A stretch of 64,000 nt of DNA from Pseudomonas silesiensis (lineage in GTDB: Bacteria; Pseudomonadota; Gammaproteobacteria; Pseudomonadales; Pseudomonadaceae): the NCBI RefSeq assembly GCF_001661075.1, contig NZ_CP014870.1, forward strand, positions 2,748,501 to 2,812,500. The letters are read 5' to 3'. Positions within the stretch are counted from its first letter, which is position 1; every line of letters begins with the position of its first letter. The notes beneath the pieces are model-generated. The model searched no databases. It was not told the DNA's origin and worked only from the letters and a program-made list of their open reading frames with translations. The translations under genes and the position numbers were made by a program. Below are positions 28,152-35,501 of this stretch, piece by piece.

Positions 28152-28718
28152 TCAGCTGGCGGCGCCATGCCGCACAACTTCAATGCAAAACTCCGGTTCA
28201 AAGGGCGGTACGTTACATTCGACGATGTCGGTGGCAGCGACTTGCAGATGCACACCGACAATGTCGGCGCGGATCGGCTGCTGACAGGTATGCCGGTCGA
28301 CCAGAACTGCAGTGTAGACCCGACGTGCCCCCAGTTGTGCCAGATACGCGCAAGTACGCAACAGTGAATGGCCTTCGAACAGCACGTCATCGACCACCAG
28401 CAAAGTGGTATTGGCCAGGTCCAGACTGCCCAGAGCCGGGTTTTCGGTCAATTGCGGGTAACGATGCAGCACTTGCAGGTCGTCGGCGTAGCGCTTGACC
28501 TTCAGAGGGTAAAGAGGCAGTTCCGGCTGGCCGGTTAGATGCGCAATGTGCTGGCGCAACCGTTGAGCCAGAGGTTCGCCGCGTCGTTGGATGCCAATCA
28601 GTGCCGCATGAGCGGGGGGCAGCAGGGTGGCGGCTTTGCGCGCCATCGCCTGCAGCACATCATCAAGCTCATTGCTGTCATACAGGCGCACCCGCTGGCT
28701 TGCCAATAGGATCGTCAT
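28152..28718 (-). CDS. PyrR-like uracil phosphoribosyltransferase-family protein
   Basis: The 188-residue protein starts MTILLASQRVRLYDSNELDD. It resembles PyrR: HAALIGIQRRGEPLAQRLRQ, then the PRPP-binding loop LLVVDDVLFEGHSLLRTC and VYTAVLVDRH. It might convert uracil and PRPP to UMP. ATG 28718 has a strong CAGGAGAAGG site and matches family starts; the longer frame would read through the Anr promoter. It forms an operon with the PRPP synthetase-like gene, coupling PRPP supply and use. Confidence 0.85.
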   Translation of the reverse strand: MTILLASQRVRLYDSNELDDVLQAMARKAATLLPPAHAALIGIQRRGEPLAQRLRQHIAHLTGQPELPLYPLKVKRYADDLQVLHRYPQLTENPALGSLDLANTTLLVVDDVLFEGHSLLRTCAYLAQLGARRVYTAVLVDRHTCQQPIRADIVGVHLQVAATDIVECNVPPFEPEFCIEVVRHGAAS

Positions 28719-28787
28719 TGCCTTCTCCTGGCACCGCACCTTACGCGTGCGTTTTCGGTCAATGTAGACCGCTTGGCTCCGGCGCGA

Positions 28788-28801
28788 TTGATATTGATCA
28801 A
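28788..28801 (-). promoter_or_regulatory. Anr box of the pyrR-like/prs-like operon
   Basis: TTGATATTGATCAA, identical to the pta-ackA box, has a minus-strand -10 TACATT at 28761-28766, at class II spacing. Predicted start about 28753. Confidence 0.85.
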
Positions 28802-28910
28802 TAATCAAATCAAACGTCGTTTGCTTAGCGAATGCGTTTCACCGATTACTTCTGATGGGCATGAGCCGCAACTGCCCCGGGTGAATGTCTTGCGCAATCT
28901 GGGCGATATG

Positions 28911-29064
28911 GGCCCGCGTAATCAATGTGTGGCCGATGCCCTGGCTCGGCGTGGACAGGGCTCGCAGTTGTTCGACCAGCTCACGGAATCGGAGCCGCGT
29001 CTGGACAACCCGACCCAGGAACTGCGTTACGATATCCCCCGGTTGGCCAGGCGACTTATCCTGC
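28911..29064 (+). pseudogene. internal remnant of an alpha/beta-hydrolase gene
   Basis: Codons read GPRNQCVADALARRGQGSQL, then FDQLTESEPRLDNPTQELRY, clearly the same gene as residues 45-95 of the truncated hydrolase at 21756. Both ends are missing. It abuts the 3' end of the erythromycin-esterase-like gene. Confidence 0.85.
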
Positions 29065-29072
29065 ACGTGGAC

Positions 29073-30440
29073 TTACACGCCAAACGGATAGGTTTCGTCT
29101 TCCGGCTCCAGCTGCTGGCTTTTCGGCAGGGGCAGCGCGGTGACCGGCGTGGTTTGCTCGATCCAGATCATGGCATCGAATTGTTCGGCCAGCATCGACT
29201 CGAAGTAGTGACTGAACCGCTCGCTTTCGGGGCGGTAAATCACTCCGATGGCCCGTTCCAGCAAGGGCGCGGACAGAACGCTGCGCAGTACTTTGCGCTG
29301 CGGGTCTCGCCAGTCGGTCAGAGACGCCGCCACCCCGGCCTTGAGAAACTGATGCTCCCAGCTGTCGGGTAGGGAGGGGCGGACGTCTTTGATCAACATC
29401 TCGCCGTCCCAGTCATCGGCGGCAGCCACTTGGCCTCGGTCGGTGGCCATGCCAATCAGCACGACATCGCGCCCAAAGGCGCTTCGGCACAGTTGACCGA
29501 TATTAAACTGACCCTTCCAGCCCATTTCCGTGGCGCCCGCATTGCCGATATGGGAGTTATGGGCCCAGACCACAGCCTTGGCTTGGGGCCCCCGGTGTTC
29601 GAGCAATGCACGCAAGGTATCGAACATGTGCCGATCACGCAGGTTCCAGGAAGCCGTCGACCCTCGATAAATCGCCCGGTAATACTGTTCCGCCGCCATC
29701 ACCACCCGTGCATTCTGCGTCGCATTGAAGAACGCTTCGTCGTCGCGGATGAGCCCGGCCAATTGTTCAGTCAGCATGGCATTGAGCTGCTCGACCACCG
29801 GCTGTTCACAGGGCATCACACCGGCACGTTCGACGAAGTGGCCGTACAGCGCCGGATCATCCTGCCACGGCGTCAAACAGCCATAGCGTCGCCGGGCTTC
29901 ATGGGCCAGACGCGGGTCGACCCGGTCCAGATAGCCCAGCACTTCATGAATGGAGTTGCGCAAGCTGTAGACGTCCAGGCCGCGAAACTCGACGCGCTGG
30001 TCAGGGACCTGTTGGTGATTGTACTGATGCAGCCAGTGGGCGAATGCCTTCACCTCGCTGTTGCGCCACATCCAGGTCGGGAAGCGGCTGAAGATGTGGC
30101 GCTTCCAGGCTGAATGCGCCACCCCCCGGACATACTGGTCGACATGACCGGCGTCCGGCCAGTCGGCCTCCACTGCCACGATATTGAACCCGTGCCGCTC
30201 GATCAGCCCCTGGGTGATCGCCGCCCGGGTTCGATAGAAATCGCGGGTTCCATGGCTCGCTTCGCCGATCATCACCACACGTGCATCGGCGTAGCGATCG
30301 AACAGCTTGGCAAAATCGGGGGAGTCCAGCTCTGGCAGGGGTTCAGCGTATTGGCGTAACACTGGGGCTATGTGCGCCGTGTCAACGTGATGTTGTTGGC
30401 CGTAGGGCTTTTCCGGAAATTTCTGCGAAGGTGAGTTCAT
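29073..30440 (-). CDS. erythromycin esterase-like (EreA/ChaN-type) protein
   Basis: From ATG 30440 the protein has 455 residues. Motifs of the erythromycin_esteras family are VVMIGEASHGTRDFYRTRAA, VAVEADWPDAGHVDQYVRG and AVVWAHNSHIGNAGATEMGW, including the His and Glu residues thought catalytic. The family has many members with no antibiotic role, often beside PRTase and hydrolase genes, as here. The frame stays open up to 30710, and ATG 30587 would add 49 plausible residues. I prefer 30440 because a class II promoter at the Anr box (30610) would start transcription around 30575. A 66-base piece of a second copy lies at 22075. Confidence 0.8.
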   Translation of the reverse strand: MNSPSQKFPEKPYGQQHHVDTAHIAPVLRQYAEPLPELDSPDFAKLFDRYADARVVMIGEASHGTRDFYRTRAAITQGLIERHGFNIVAVEADWPDAGHVDQYVRGVAHSAWKRHIFSRFPTWMWRNSEVKAFAHWLHQYNHQQVPDQRVEFRGLDVYSLRNSIHEVLGYLDRVDPRLAHEARRRYGCLTPWQDDPALYGHFVERAGVMPCEQPVVEQLNAMLTEQLAGLIRDDEAFFNATQNARVVMAAEQYYRAIYRGSTASWNLRDRHMFDTLRALLEHRGPQAKAVVWAHNSHIGNAGATEMGWKGQFNIGQLCRSAFGRDVVLIGMATDRGQVAAADDWDGEMLIKDVRPSLPDSWEHQFLKAGVAASLTDWRDPQRKVLRSVLSAPLLERAIGVIYRPESERFSHYFESMLAEQFDAMIWIEQTTPVTALPLPKSQQLEPEDETYPFGV

Positions 30441-30609
30441 GAGCTCATCCCCCAAAAGGTGGGTTGCTGGCGGCGGCAGGGCGCTCGGGTTGTACCAGAC
30501 GCTCACCCGCCCGAGATCATTGCGCAGGTTCTCGACACAGGTCATCAACGCTTCGAAGCCCCTGTGTCCTTCTGTCTGATTATTCATACACCGCGACCAA
30601 GAGGATTGG

Positions 30610-30623
30610 TTGAGGTTTATCAA
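30610..30623. promoter_or_regulatory. Anr box between the esterase-like gene and the diheme cytochrome
   Basis: TTGAGGTTTATCAA differs from consensus at one position. Rightward, GATAGT at 30648-30653 serves as -10 for a start near 30658, 24 bases before the cytochrome ATG; leftward it could drive the esterase-like gene. Confidence 0.7.
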
Positions 30624-30681
30624 TAAAGAGCGCAATTCCTCAGGCGAAGATAGTGATCCGCCAACGCCAGGGATAACAGCC

Positions 30682-31341
30682 ATGAACGTATCCAGCATGC
30701 GACCTACCAATAGCCGGACACCTCATGTTCTGGCCCTTTGCCTGGCTACGCTAATGGGTTGTTCGGGTACAAGCGAAGAGGCGCTCCAGCAAACGTCCAC
30801 CCTGTCGGGGATCGCCATGGCGGACAGCGTTTGTTCGCTGTGCCATGGGCTGACGGGGGAGTCTGTCTCGCCCATGTTTCCCAAGTTGGCGGGCCAGCAA
30901 AACGAGTATTTGCAGTTGCAACTGACCGATTTCAAAAACCATGGACGTAGCGCTGCAACTGACAGCCGGTACATGGGAGGATTGTCCCATTTGACCAAGA
31001 CTCAGATTGCCGAACTGGCCGACTATTTTGCGAGTCAGCGAGCCATGCAGGCTGACACCGGGACGTCAGATGCGCGAGGTGAAGTGATCTTTCGCCAGGG
31101 CTTGCCTGAGAGGGGCGTCCCACCGTGCAGCGCTTGCCACGGGACGGACGGCGGGGGCAATGGGGTGATTCCACGGGTGGCGGGCCAGCATGCCAGCTAT
31201 ATGAGCCAGCAGATCATGGTGCTTCAGCAGACCGGGCAACGCCCCAACGGTGCTCCGATGTTGCCGGTGGATCATGCACTTTCCCAGGCCGATGCCGAAT
31301 CCGTCGCCCGATACATGGCGGCACTCCGGACAAAGCAATGA
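30682..31341 (+). CDS. diheme cytochrome c4-like lipoprotein
   Basis: The 219-residue protein begins MNVSSMRPTNSR with a lipoprotein-type signal (LCLATLMGC). Two cytochrome c domains follow: CSLCH with later Met in SRYMGGLSHL, and CSACH with Met in GAPMLPVDHALS. The duplicated ~85-residue layout is that of cytochrome c4, which delivers electrons to terminal oxidases, often cbb3. Being a lipoprotein under an Anr box suggests a membrane-tethered electron carrier used at low oxygen. ATG 30682 has AGGGA and follows the predicted promoter; a longer frame lies upstream. Confidence 0.85.
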   Translation: MNVSSMRPTNSRTPHVLALCLATLMGCSGTSEEALQQTSTLSGIAMADSVCSLCHGLTGESVSPMFPKLAGQQNEYLQLQLTDFKNHGRSAATDSRYMGGLSHLTKTQIAELADYFASQRAMQADTGTSDARGEVIFRQGLPERGVPPCSACHGTDGGGNGVIPRVAGQHASYMSQQIMVLQQTGQRPNGAPMLPVDHALSQADAESVARYMAALRTKQ

Positions 31342-31410
31342 TTGCCCTGCGGGGGATCCGTCATGGTCCGTACGCACATGGCTCGCATCATGATGTCCGG
31401 TTCACCGGGA

Positions 31411-32157
31411 TCAACAGACAGGAGGGCGATGGCAGCCGGCAATCAACTGCTTGAGGCCTTCCAGATTAAGGATTTTGACGTCACGGCCTGAAACTTCCAC
31501 GAGTGCTTGATCCCGCAGATGTGCGATGCCACGACAAATGGTTTCCAGGCGCAGTCCCAGGTAGGAGCCGATTTCCTCACGGCGCATTTTCAACACGAAA
31601 TCTGTCGATGAATATCCACGGATATTCAAGCGTTGCGACAGATTCAGTAAAAAGGCTGCCAGACGTTCGTCCGAGTTCATGTTGCCCAGCATCATCAGCA
31701 TGTCGTGATCGCGCACGATTTCGCGGCTGAGAATTTTGTTCAGATTGTGCTGCAGGGATGGCAGCTCATGGGCAAGTTCTTCCAGGTGAGCAAAGTGGAT
31801 GGGGCAGACCTCGCTATCTTCAAGGGCAATCGCATTGCACGCATGTAGGTCCGTGCTAATAGCGTCAAGGCCGAGCATTTCACCAGGAATCTGAAAGCCA
31901 GTGACCTGCTCGCGACCATCGACCGAGAGAACGCTGGTCTTGAAGGAACCGATTCGCACCGCATAAAGCGAGCGCAGCGGATCGCCTGCACGGTAAAGCG
32001 TCGCGCCTTTTTTGACCTTGAAGCGTTGCACGATCAACGTGTCCAGACGCTCGACTTCCTGGCCGGTCATGCCGATGGGCAGGCATAACTCCATCACACT
32101 GCAGCTTGAGCACGCAGCTTTCAGGAAATGGACTTGCTGAGCGCGGACGTCTGGCAT
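31411..32157 (-). CDS. Anr/FNR-family oxygen-responsive regulator (paralogue)
   Basis: From ATG 32157 the protein has 248 residues, close to Anr (244). Four Cys for a [4Fe-4S] cluster are present: Cys16, Cys19 and Cys25 in ACSSCSVMELC plus Cys107 in LHACNAI. A cyclic-nucleotide-binding fold, a dimerisation helix (LSREIVRDHDMLMMLGNM) and a winged helix follow. The recognition helix reads LETICRGIAHL; FNR/Anr have ETISR, so the Ser that contacts the TTGAT half-site is Cys (Cys208). A GTG start at 32214 would add 19 residues; neither has a good ribosome binding site. It likely controls, or shares, the Anr boxes around it. Confidence 0.88.
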   Translation of the reverse strand: MPDVRAQQVHFLKAACSSCSVMELCLPIGMTGQEVERLDTLIVQRFKVKKGATLYRAGDPLRSLYAVRIGSFKTSVLSVDGREQVTGFQIPGEMLGLDAISTDLHACNAIALEDSEVCPIHFAHLEELAHELPSLQHNLNKILSREIVRDHDMLMMLGNMNSDERLAAFLLNLSQRLNIRGYSSTDFVLKMRREEIGSYLGLRLETICRGIAHLRDQALVEVSGRDVKILNLEGLKQLIAGCHRPPVC

Positions 32158-32326
32158 CAGAAGTGAGGTCAATTGGGAGGTCTCACTAAGGATAGGCGGC
32201 GTGGGGACTGACACGCGCCGGATTCTCAGGATTGCGGGTTGTAATAGACGAACGGAACATCCTTTGCACTCCCTCAGTACACATCATCTTGCCTGACAGG
32301 GTCGGTGCGGGTAGGCGACTGAACGG

Positions 32327-32425
32327 CTAATATCGATTAGCTATTGGTCTATGTATTTTCCTCAAACCTCTGATCAAGAGGTCATCAATCTATTGCAGCG
32401 CGCTTGGTGGAAGGATAGGTGCCGA
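32327..32425 (+). pseudogene. C-terminal remnant of a phosphoribosyltransferase gene
   Basis: The plus strand reads SISYWSMYFPQTSDQEVINL, then LQRAWWKDR, matching the end of the PRTase at 21056 (SIGYWYLHFPQTSDEEVNDL, then LQRAWLREA). No start or PRPP loop remains. Confidence 0.85.
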
Positions 32426-32492
32426 CCGGGCTCCACCGTTGATTTCTCTTCATGGCCTTGGCTCGTGAGAAGGCAATGTAGAGGGGGCAACG

Positions 32493-32909
32493 TCAAGAAT
32501 ACAGGGTCAGTAACAGGAACAGTTGAATGCAGCCGTTGCCGATCCAGGCGCTGATCCAATAGCCCCAAGCTGAATTGAAGCTGAGGTATTCGCCACCCAG
32601 GGCGCGGGCGTAGGCGAACACGCCGTTGTCCAGCGCCGGTTGGCGGTTGGACAAGGTCTGATAGACCAGTGCCAGAGACAGCATGCCGACACCGGTGATC
32701 AGCCAGCCAATCAGGATCGCCCCGGCACCCGCACTGGCTGCCATGTTCTGCGGCAGGCTGAAAATGCCGCTGCCGATCATCGAACCGACCACCAGGGCAA
32801 TCAGCAGGCTCAAGGACAGGCGCTTGGGTTCCACCTTTCGCAAACTGCCTGCAAGTGGATGGGCAGCCGGCGGGACTACCGGCTGGGTGCCTTGCAGGTG
32901 CGTAGCCAT
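32493..32909 (-). pseudogene. arcD: arginine/ornithine antiporter, truncated to the N-terminal third
   Basis: ATG 32909 begins [20 protein letters not shown], and from residue 30 the chain is ArcD-like: [60 protein letters not shown]. The family has about 475 residues with 12-13 helices; here the frame ends after 138 residues, having encoded about three helices. It should not transport. An Anr-type box 92-105 bases upstream (33001) is intact, as in functional arcDABC promoters, so a transcript may persist. No arcABC follows. Confidence 0.8.
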
Positions 32910-33000
32910 GGGAGCCTCCACGAAACGAGCGTTTCTGCACTCATCGAATGCGATGGTGCGAATGCTGACTGTAATTTCTGCGTGAACGTCCAACGCCTGG

Positions 33001-33014
33001 TTGATTTAGATCAG
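33001..33014. promoter_or_regulatory. Anr box between arcD remnant and the P1B ATPase
   Basis: TTGATTTAGATCAG differs from consensus only in the last base. Leftward, AAATTA at 32971-32976 is spaced as a -10 for arcD; rightward it is about 180 bases from the ATPase start. Confidence 0.7.
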
Positions 33015-33190
33015 AAAGAGCGAAAACAGCCGATTTATCCGGGCACAGCCATGACCTCTGTTGTGTCCAACGCCTCAATTGCTGCGTTTCGGCGGACACG
33101 AAAGACATTCGAGTCCTAAGCTCTACCTCGATGAGCGGCAGATGTTTTTATAGCGAGCCATGCAAATCGCTTTTTTAGGAACTTACTTCG

Positions 33191-35473
33191 ATGCTCAGTA
33201 AGTGGCTGGACCCCCTACTATTGCTGCTCACCGCACTGACGCTGCTGGCCGGGGGCGTTGCGCATGTCGCGCACAAACCCGATTGGGCATCGATGTGCTG
33301 GGCCGCGGGCAGTCTGGTGATGTCCGCGGTGCTGCTCATCGAGATCGTCAGGCGTCTGGCCCGGCGCGAGGCCGGTGTGGACCTGATCGCCCTGTTGTCG
33401 ATTACCGCCGCTCTGGTCTTTGAGCAGACACTGGTGGCGGCGGTGATTGCCTTGATGCTGGCGACCGGACGAACCCTGGAGTTTTTCACCAGGCAACGCG
33501 CTGACCGTGAGCTTCGTGCGCTCATCGACCGGGCGCCACGTTTTGCCTGGCTGCAGGAGGAGGGCGGCTTACGCAAGATCCCCGTTGAGCAGGTCCAGCT
33601 GCATCAAACTTTGCTGGTGCGGCTGGGGGAGGTGATACCGGTCGATGGTCGCCTGCTGAGTCCTGCGGCCATTCTCGACGAATCTGCGCTCAGCGGTGAG
33701 TCGTTGCCCGTAACCCGTCGAGAAGGTGAGCAAGTGCACAGCGGCGTTTCCAACGTCGGTGCGCCCATCCTGCTAATCGCCACGCGAACGGCCGCGCAGA
33801 GTACCTATGCGGGCATAGTGCGGCTGGCCGAGGCGGCACGCCGTTCACGCGCACCTTTCGTGCGCCTGGCCGACCGCTATGCAGTGTTCTTCATCCCGCT
33901 GACGTTGCTGATTGCCGGATTGGCCTGGCAGTTAAGTGGTGATCCCTTGCGAGCGCTGGCGGTTCTGGTGGTGGCCACGCCTTGCCCTTTGATTCTGGCG
34001 GTACCGATTGCCTTCATGTCAGGTATTTCGAGGGCAGCGCGGCGCGGGATCCTGATCAAGGACGGCGCGACCCTGGAAGCACTGGCCGGGGTCAAGCAGG
34101 TATTCCTCGACAAGACCGGCACTCTGACCAGCGGCCACGCCCGCCTGCAGTCGATAGAGGTCAATGGAATGGGCGATCCGCAGTGCCTGCTTGGCCTGGC
34201 CGCTTCGCTGGCGCAGGCCTCGACGCACCCCATCTCCCAGGCAATTGTTGAAGCGGCGCATCAGCGTCAGTTGCCGCTCAGCGTTCCGCAGGAAGTAGAA
34301 GAAATCCCGGGCTCTGGACTTTGTGGGCGGGTCGATGGTGTGCGGGTGCGTTTCGGCACGTTGTCTTTTGCTCACAAAGAAGCCCCAGTTGCCGACTGGG
34401 TCGCCGCCATGCTGCGCCACATGGACTACCTGGCGTGCAGTGGAAGCTTCATCGACGTGGATGGGAAACTCGCTGGCCTGCTGGTTTTCTCGGACAACGT
34501 TCGGCGCGAAACTCCGCAGACGCTACGTCGACTGCGTGTTAGAGGTATCGAAAAGATCGTCATGCTCACCGGCGATCGCCTGGAAACCGCGGAGATGATC
34601 GCGCTGTCTGCCGGGATTGACGAGCTGCGAGCCGGGTTGACCCCCGAGGATAAAGTGCGTGCCGTACAGCAAGGTTGCCTGCGCACTAGCACACTGATGG
34701 TCGGTGACGGCATCAACGACGCCCCCGCGCTGGCGGCGGCGAATGTCGGCGTGGCCATGGGGGCCAGCGGTGCCACTGCTTCTGCACAAGCCGCTGGTGT
34801 CGTGCTGCTGGTGGATCGGCTGGATCGTCTGGTGGAGGCGCTGGACATTGCCCGACGCACCCGTTACATCGCGCGCCAGGGTGTGCTGGTCGGCATGGGG
34901 CTGTCGTTGCTGGCCATGGCGGTGGCGGCCTTCGGTTACCTGCCGCCGCTGATTGGCGCTGTGGTGCAGGAGGGCATCGATGTGGTGATCATCCTTAACG
35001 CCTTGCGGGCACTGGGGCCGTTGTGGGGGCTGAGGAAACGAAGGCTTACCGCAGAGCATATCGATCGCCTGCAAGACGAACACCAGCAACTCTCCACCGT
35101 ACTGAGCGATCTGCACCAACTGGCCAGCGACTTTGCCCAGCGCCCACTTGCGCAAGCACAGACCGACTTGGTGGAGCTGGTCAACAAGCTTCAAACATCA
35201 CTGGCGCAGCATGAGCACGAAGATGAAAACACACTGTACCCGCTGCTGACGCTAAGCATGCCGGGCGAGGACCCGATGTCGGCCATGAGCCACGCTCACC
35301 GGGAGATTTTTCGCCTTATCCATTTACTGGCGCGCATGAGTAGCGACTTCAGTTCCGACCCCGCGACGGCATCAGCTGATGAGATTCAGCATCAGCTGAT
35401 ACGTCTGGATACCCTCGTGCGACTGCACTTTGATCAGGAGGAGGAACTGTTTCGTTATCTGGATTGGCGCTAG
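33191..35473 (+). CDS. P1B-type metal ATPase with TPCPL motif and C-terminal hemerythrin-like domain
   Basis: The 760-residue protein lacks an N-terminal metal-binding domain and starts with membrane helices. The transport helix has TPCPL (residues 263-267) in place of CPC, the actuator has SGES, the phosphorylated Asp307 is in DKTGTLT, the HP motif is STHPISQ, and MVGDGINDAPAL closes the core. Residues from about 625 form a hemerythrin-like four-helix domain with metal-ligand type residues in DEHQQ, QHEHEDENTLYP, SHAHREIF and RLHFDQEEE. TPCP plus hemerythrin defines the P1B-5 subgroup, linked to Fe/Ni/Co efflux. The hemerythrin part could sense O2 or iron. Start 33191 has TAGGAA. Confidence 0.92.
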   Translation: MLSKWLDPLLLLLTALTLLAGGVAHVAHKPDWASMCWAAGSLVMSAVLLIEIVRRLARREAGVDLIALLSITAALVFEQTLVAAVIALMLATGRTLEFFTRQRADRELRALIDRAPRFAWLQEEGGLRKIPVEQVQLHQTLLVRLGEVIPVDGRLLSPAAILDESALSGESLPVTRREGEQVHSGVSNVGAPILLIATRTAAQSTYAGIVRLAEAARRSRAPFVRLADRYAVFFIPLTLLIAGLAWQLSGDPLRALAVLVVATPCPLILAVPIAFMSGISRAARRGILIKDGATLEALAGVKQVFLDKTGTLTSGHARLQSIEVNGMGDPQCLLGLAASLAQASTHPISQAIVEAAHQRQLPLSVPQEVEEIPGSGLCGRVDGVRVRFGTLSFAHKEAPVADWVAAMLRHMDYLACSGSFIDVDGKLAGLLVFSDNVRRETPQTLRRLRVRGIEKIVMLTGDRLETAEMIALSAGIDELRAGLTPEDKVRAVQQGCLRTSTLMVGDGINDAPALAAANVGVAMGASGATASAQAAGVVLLVDRLDRLVEALDIARRTRYIARQGVLVGMGLSLLAMAVAAFGYLPPLIGAVVQEGIDVVIILNALRALGPLWGLRKRRLTAEHIDRLQDEHQQLSTVLSDLHQLASDFAQRPLAQAQTDLVELVNKLQTSLAQHEHEDENTLYPLLTLSMPGEDPMSAMSHAHREIFRLIHLLARMSSDFSSDPATASADEIQHQLIRLDTLVRLHFDQEEELFRYLDWR

Positions 35474-35501
35474 GAAATCAAGTCCGGAAAAAGGGGATGA
35501 A

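Noticed and set aside
28773..29372. 199-residue plus-strand ORF
   Set aside because: Only codons at 28911-29064 resemble a real protein (hydrolase remnant); the rest is antisense to the erythromycin-esterase-like gene.
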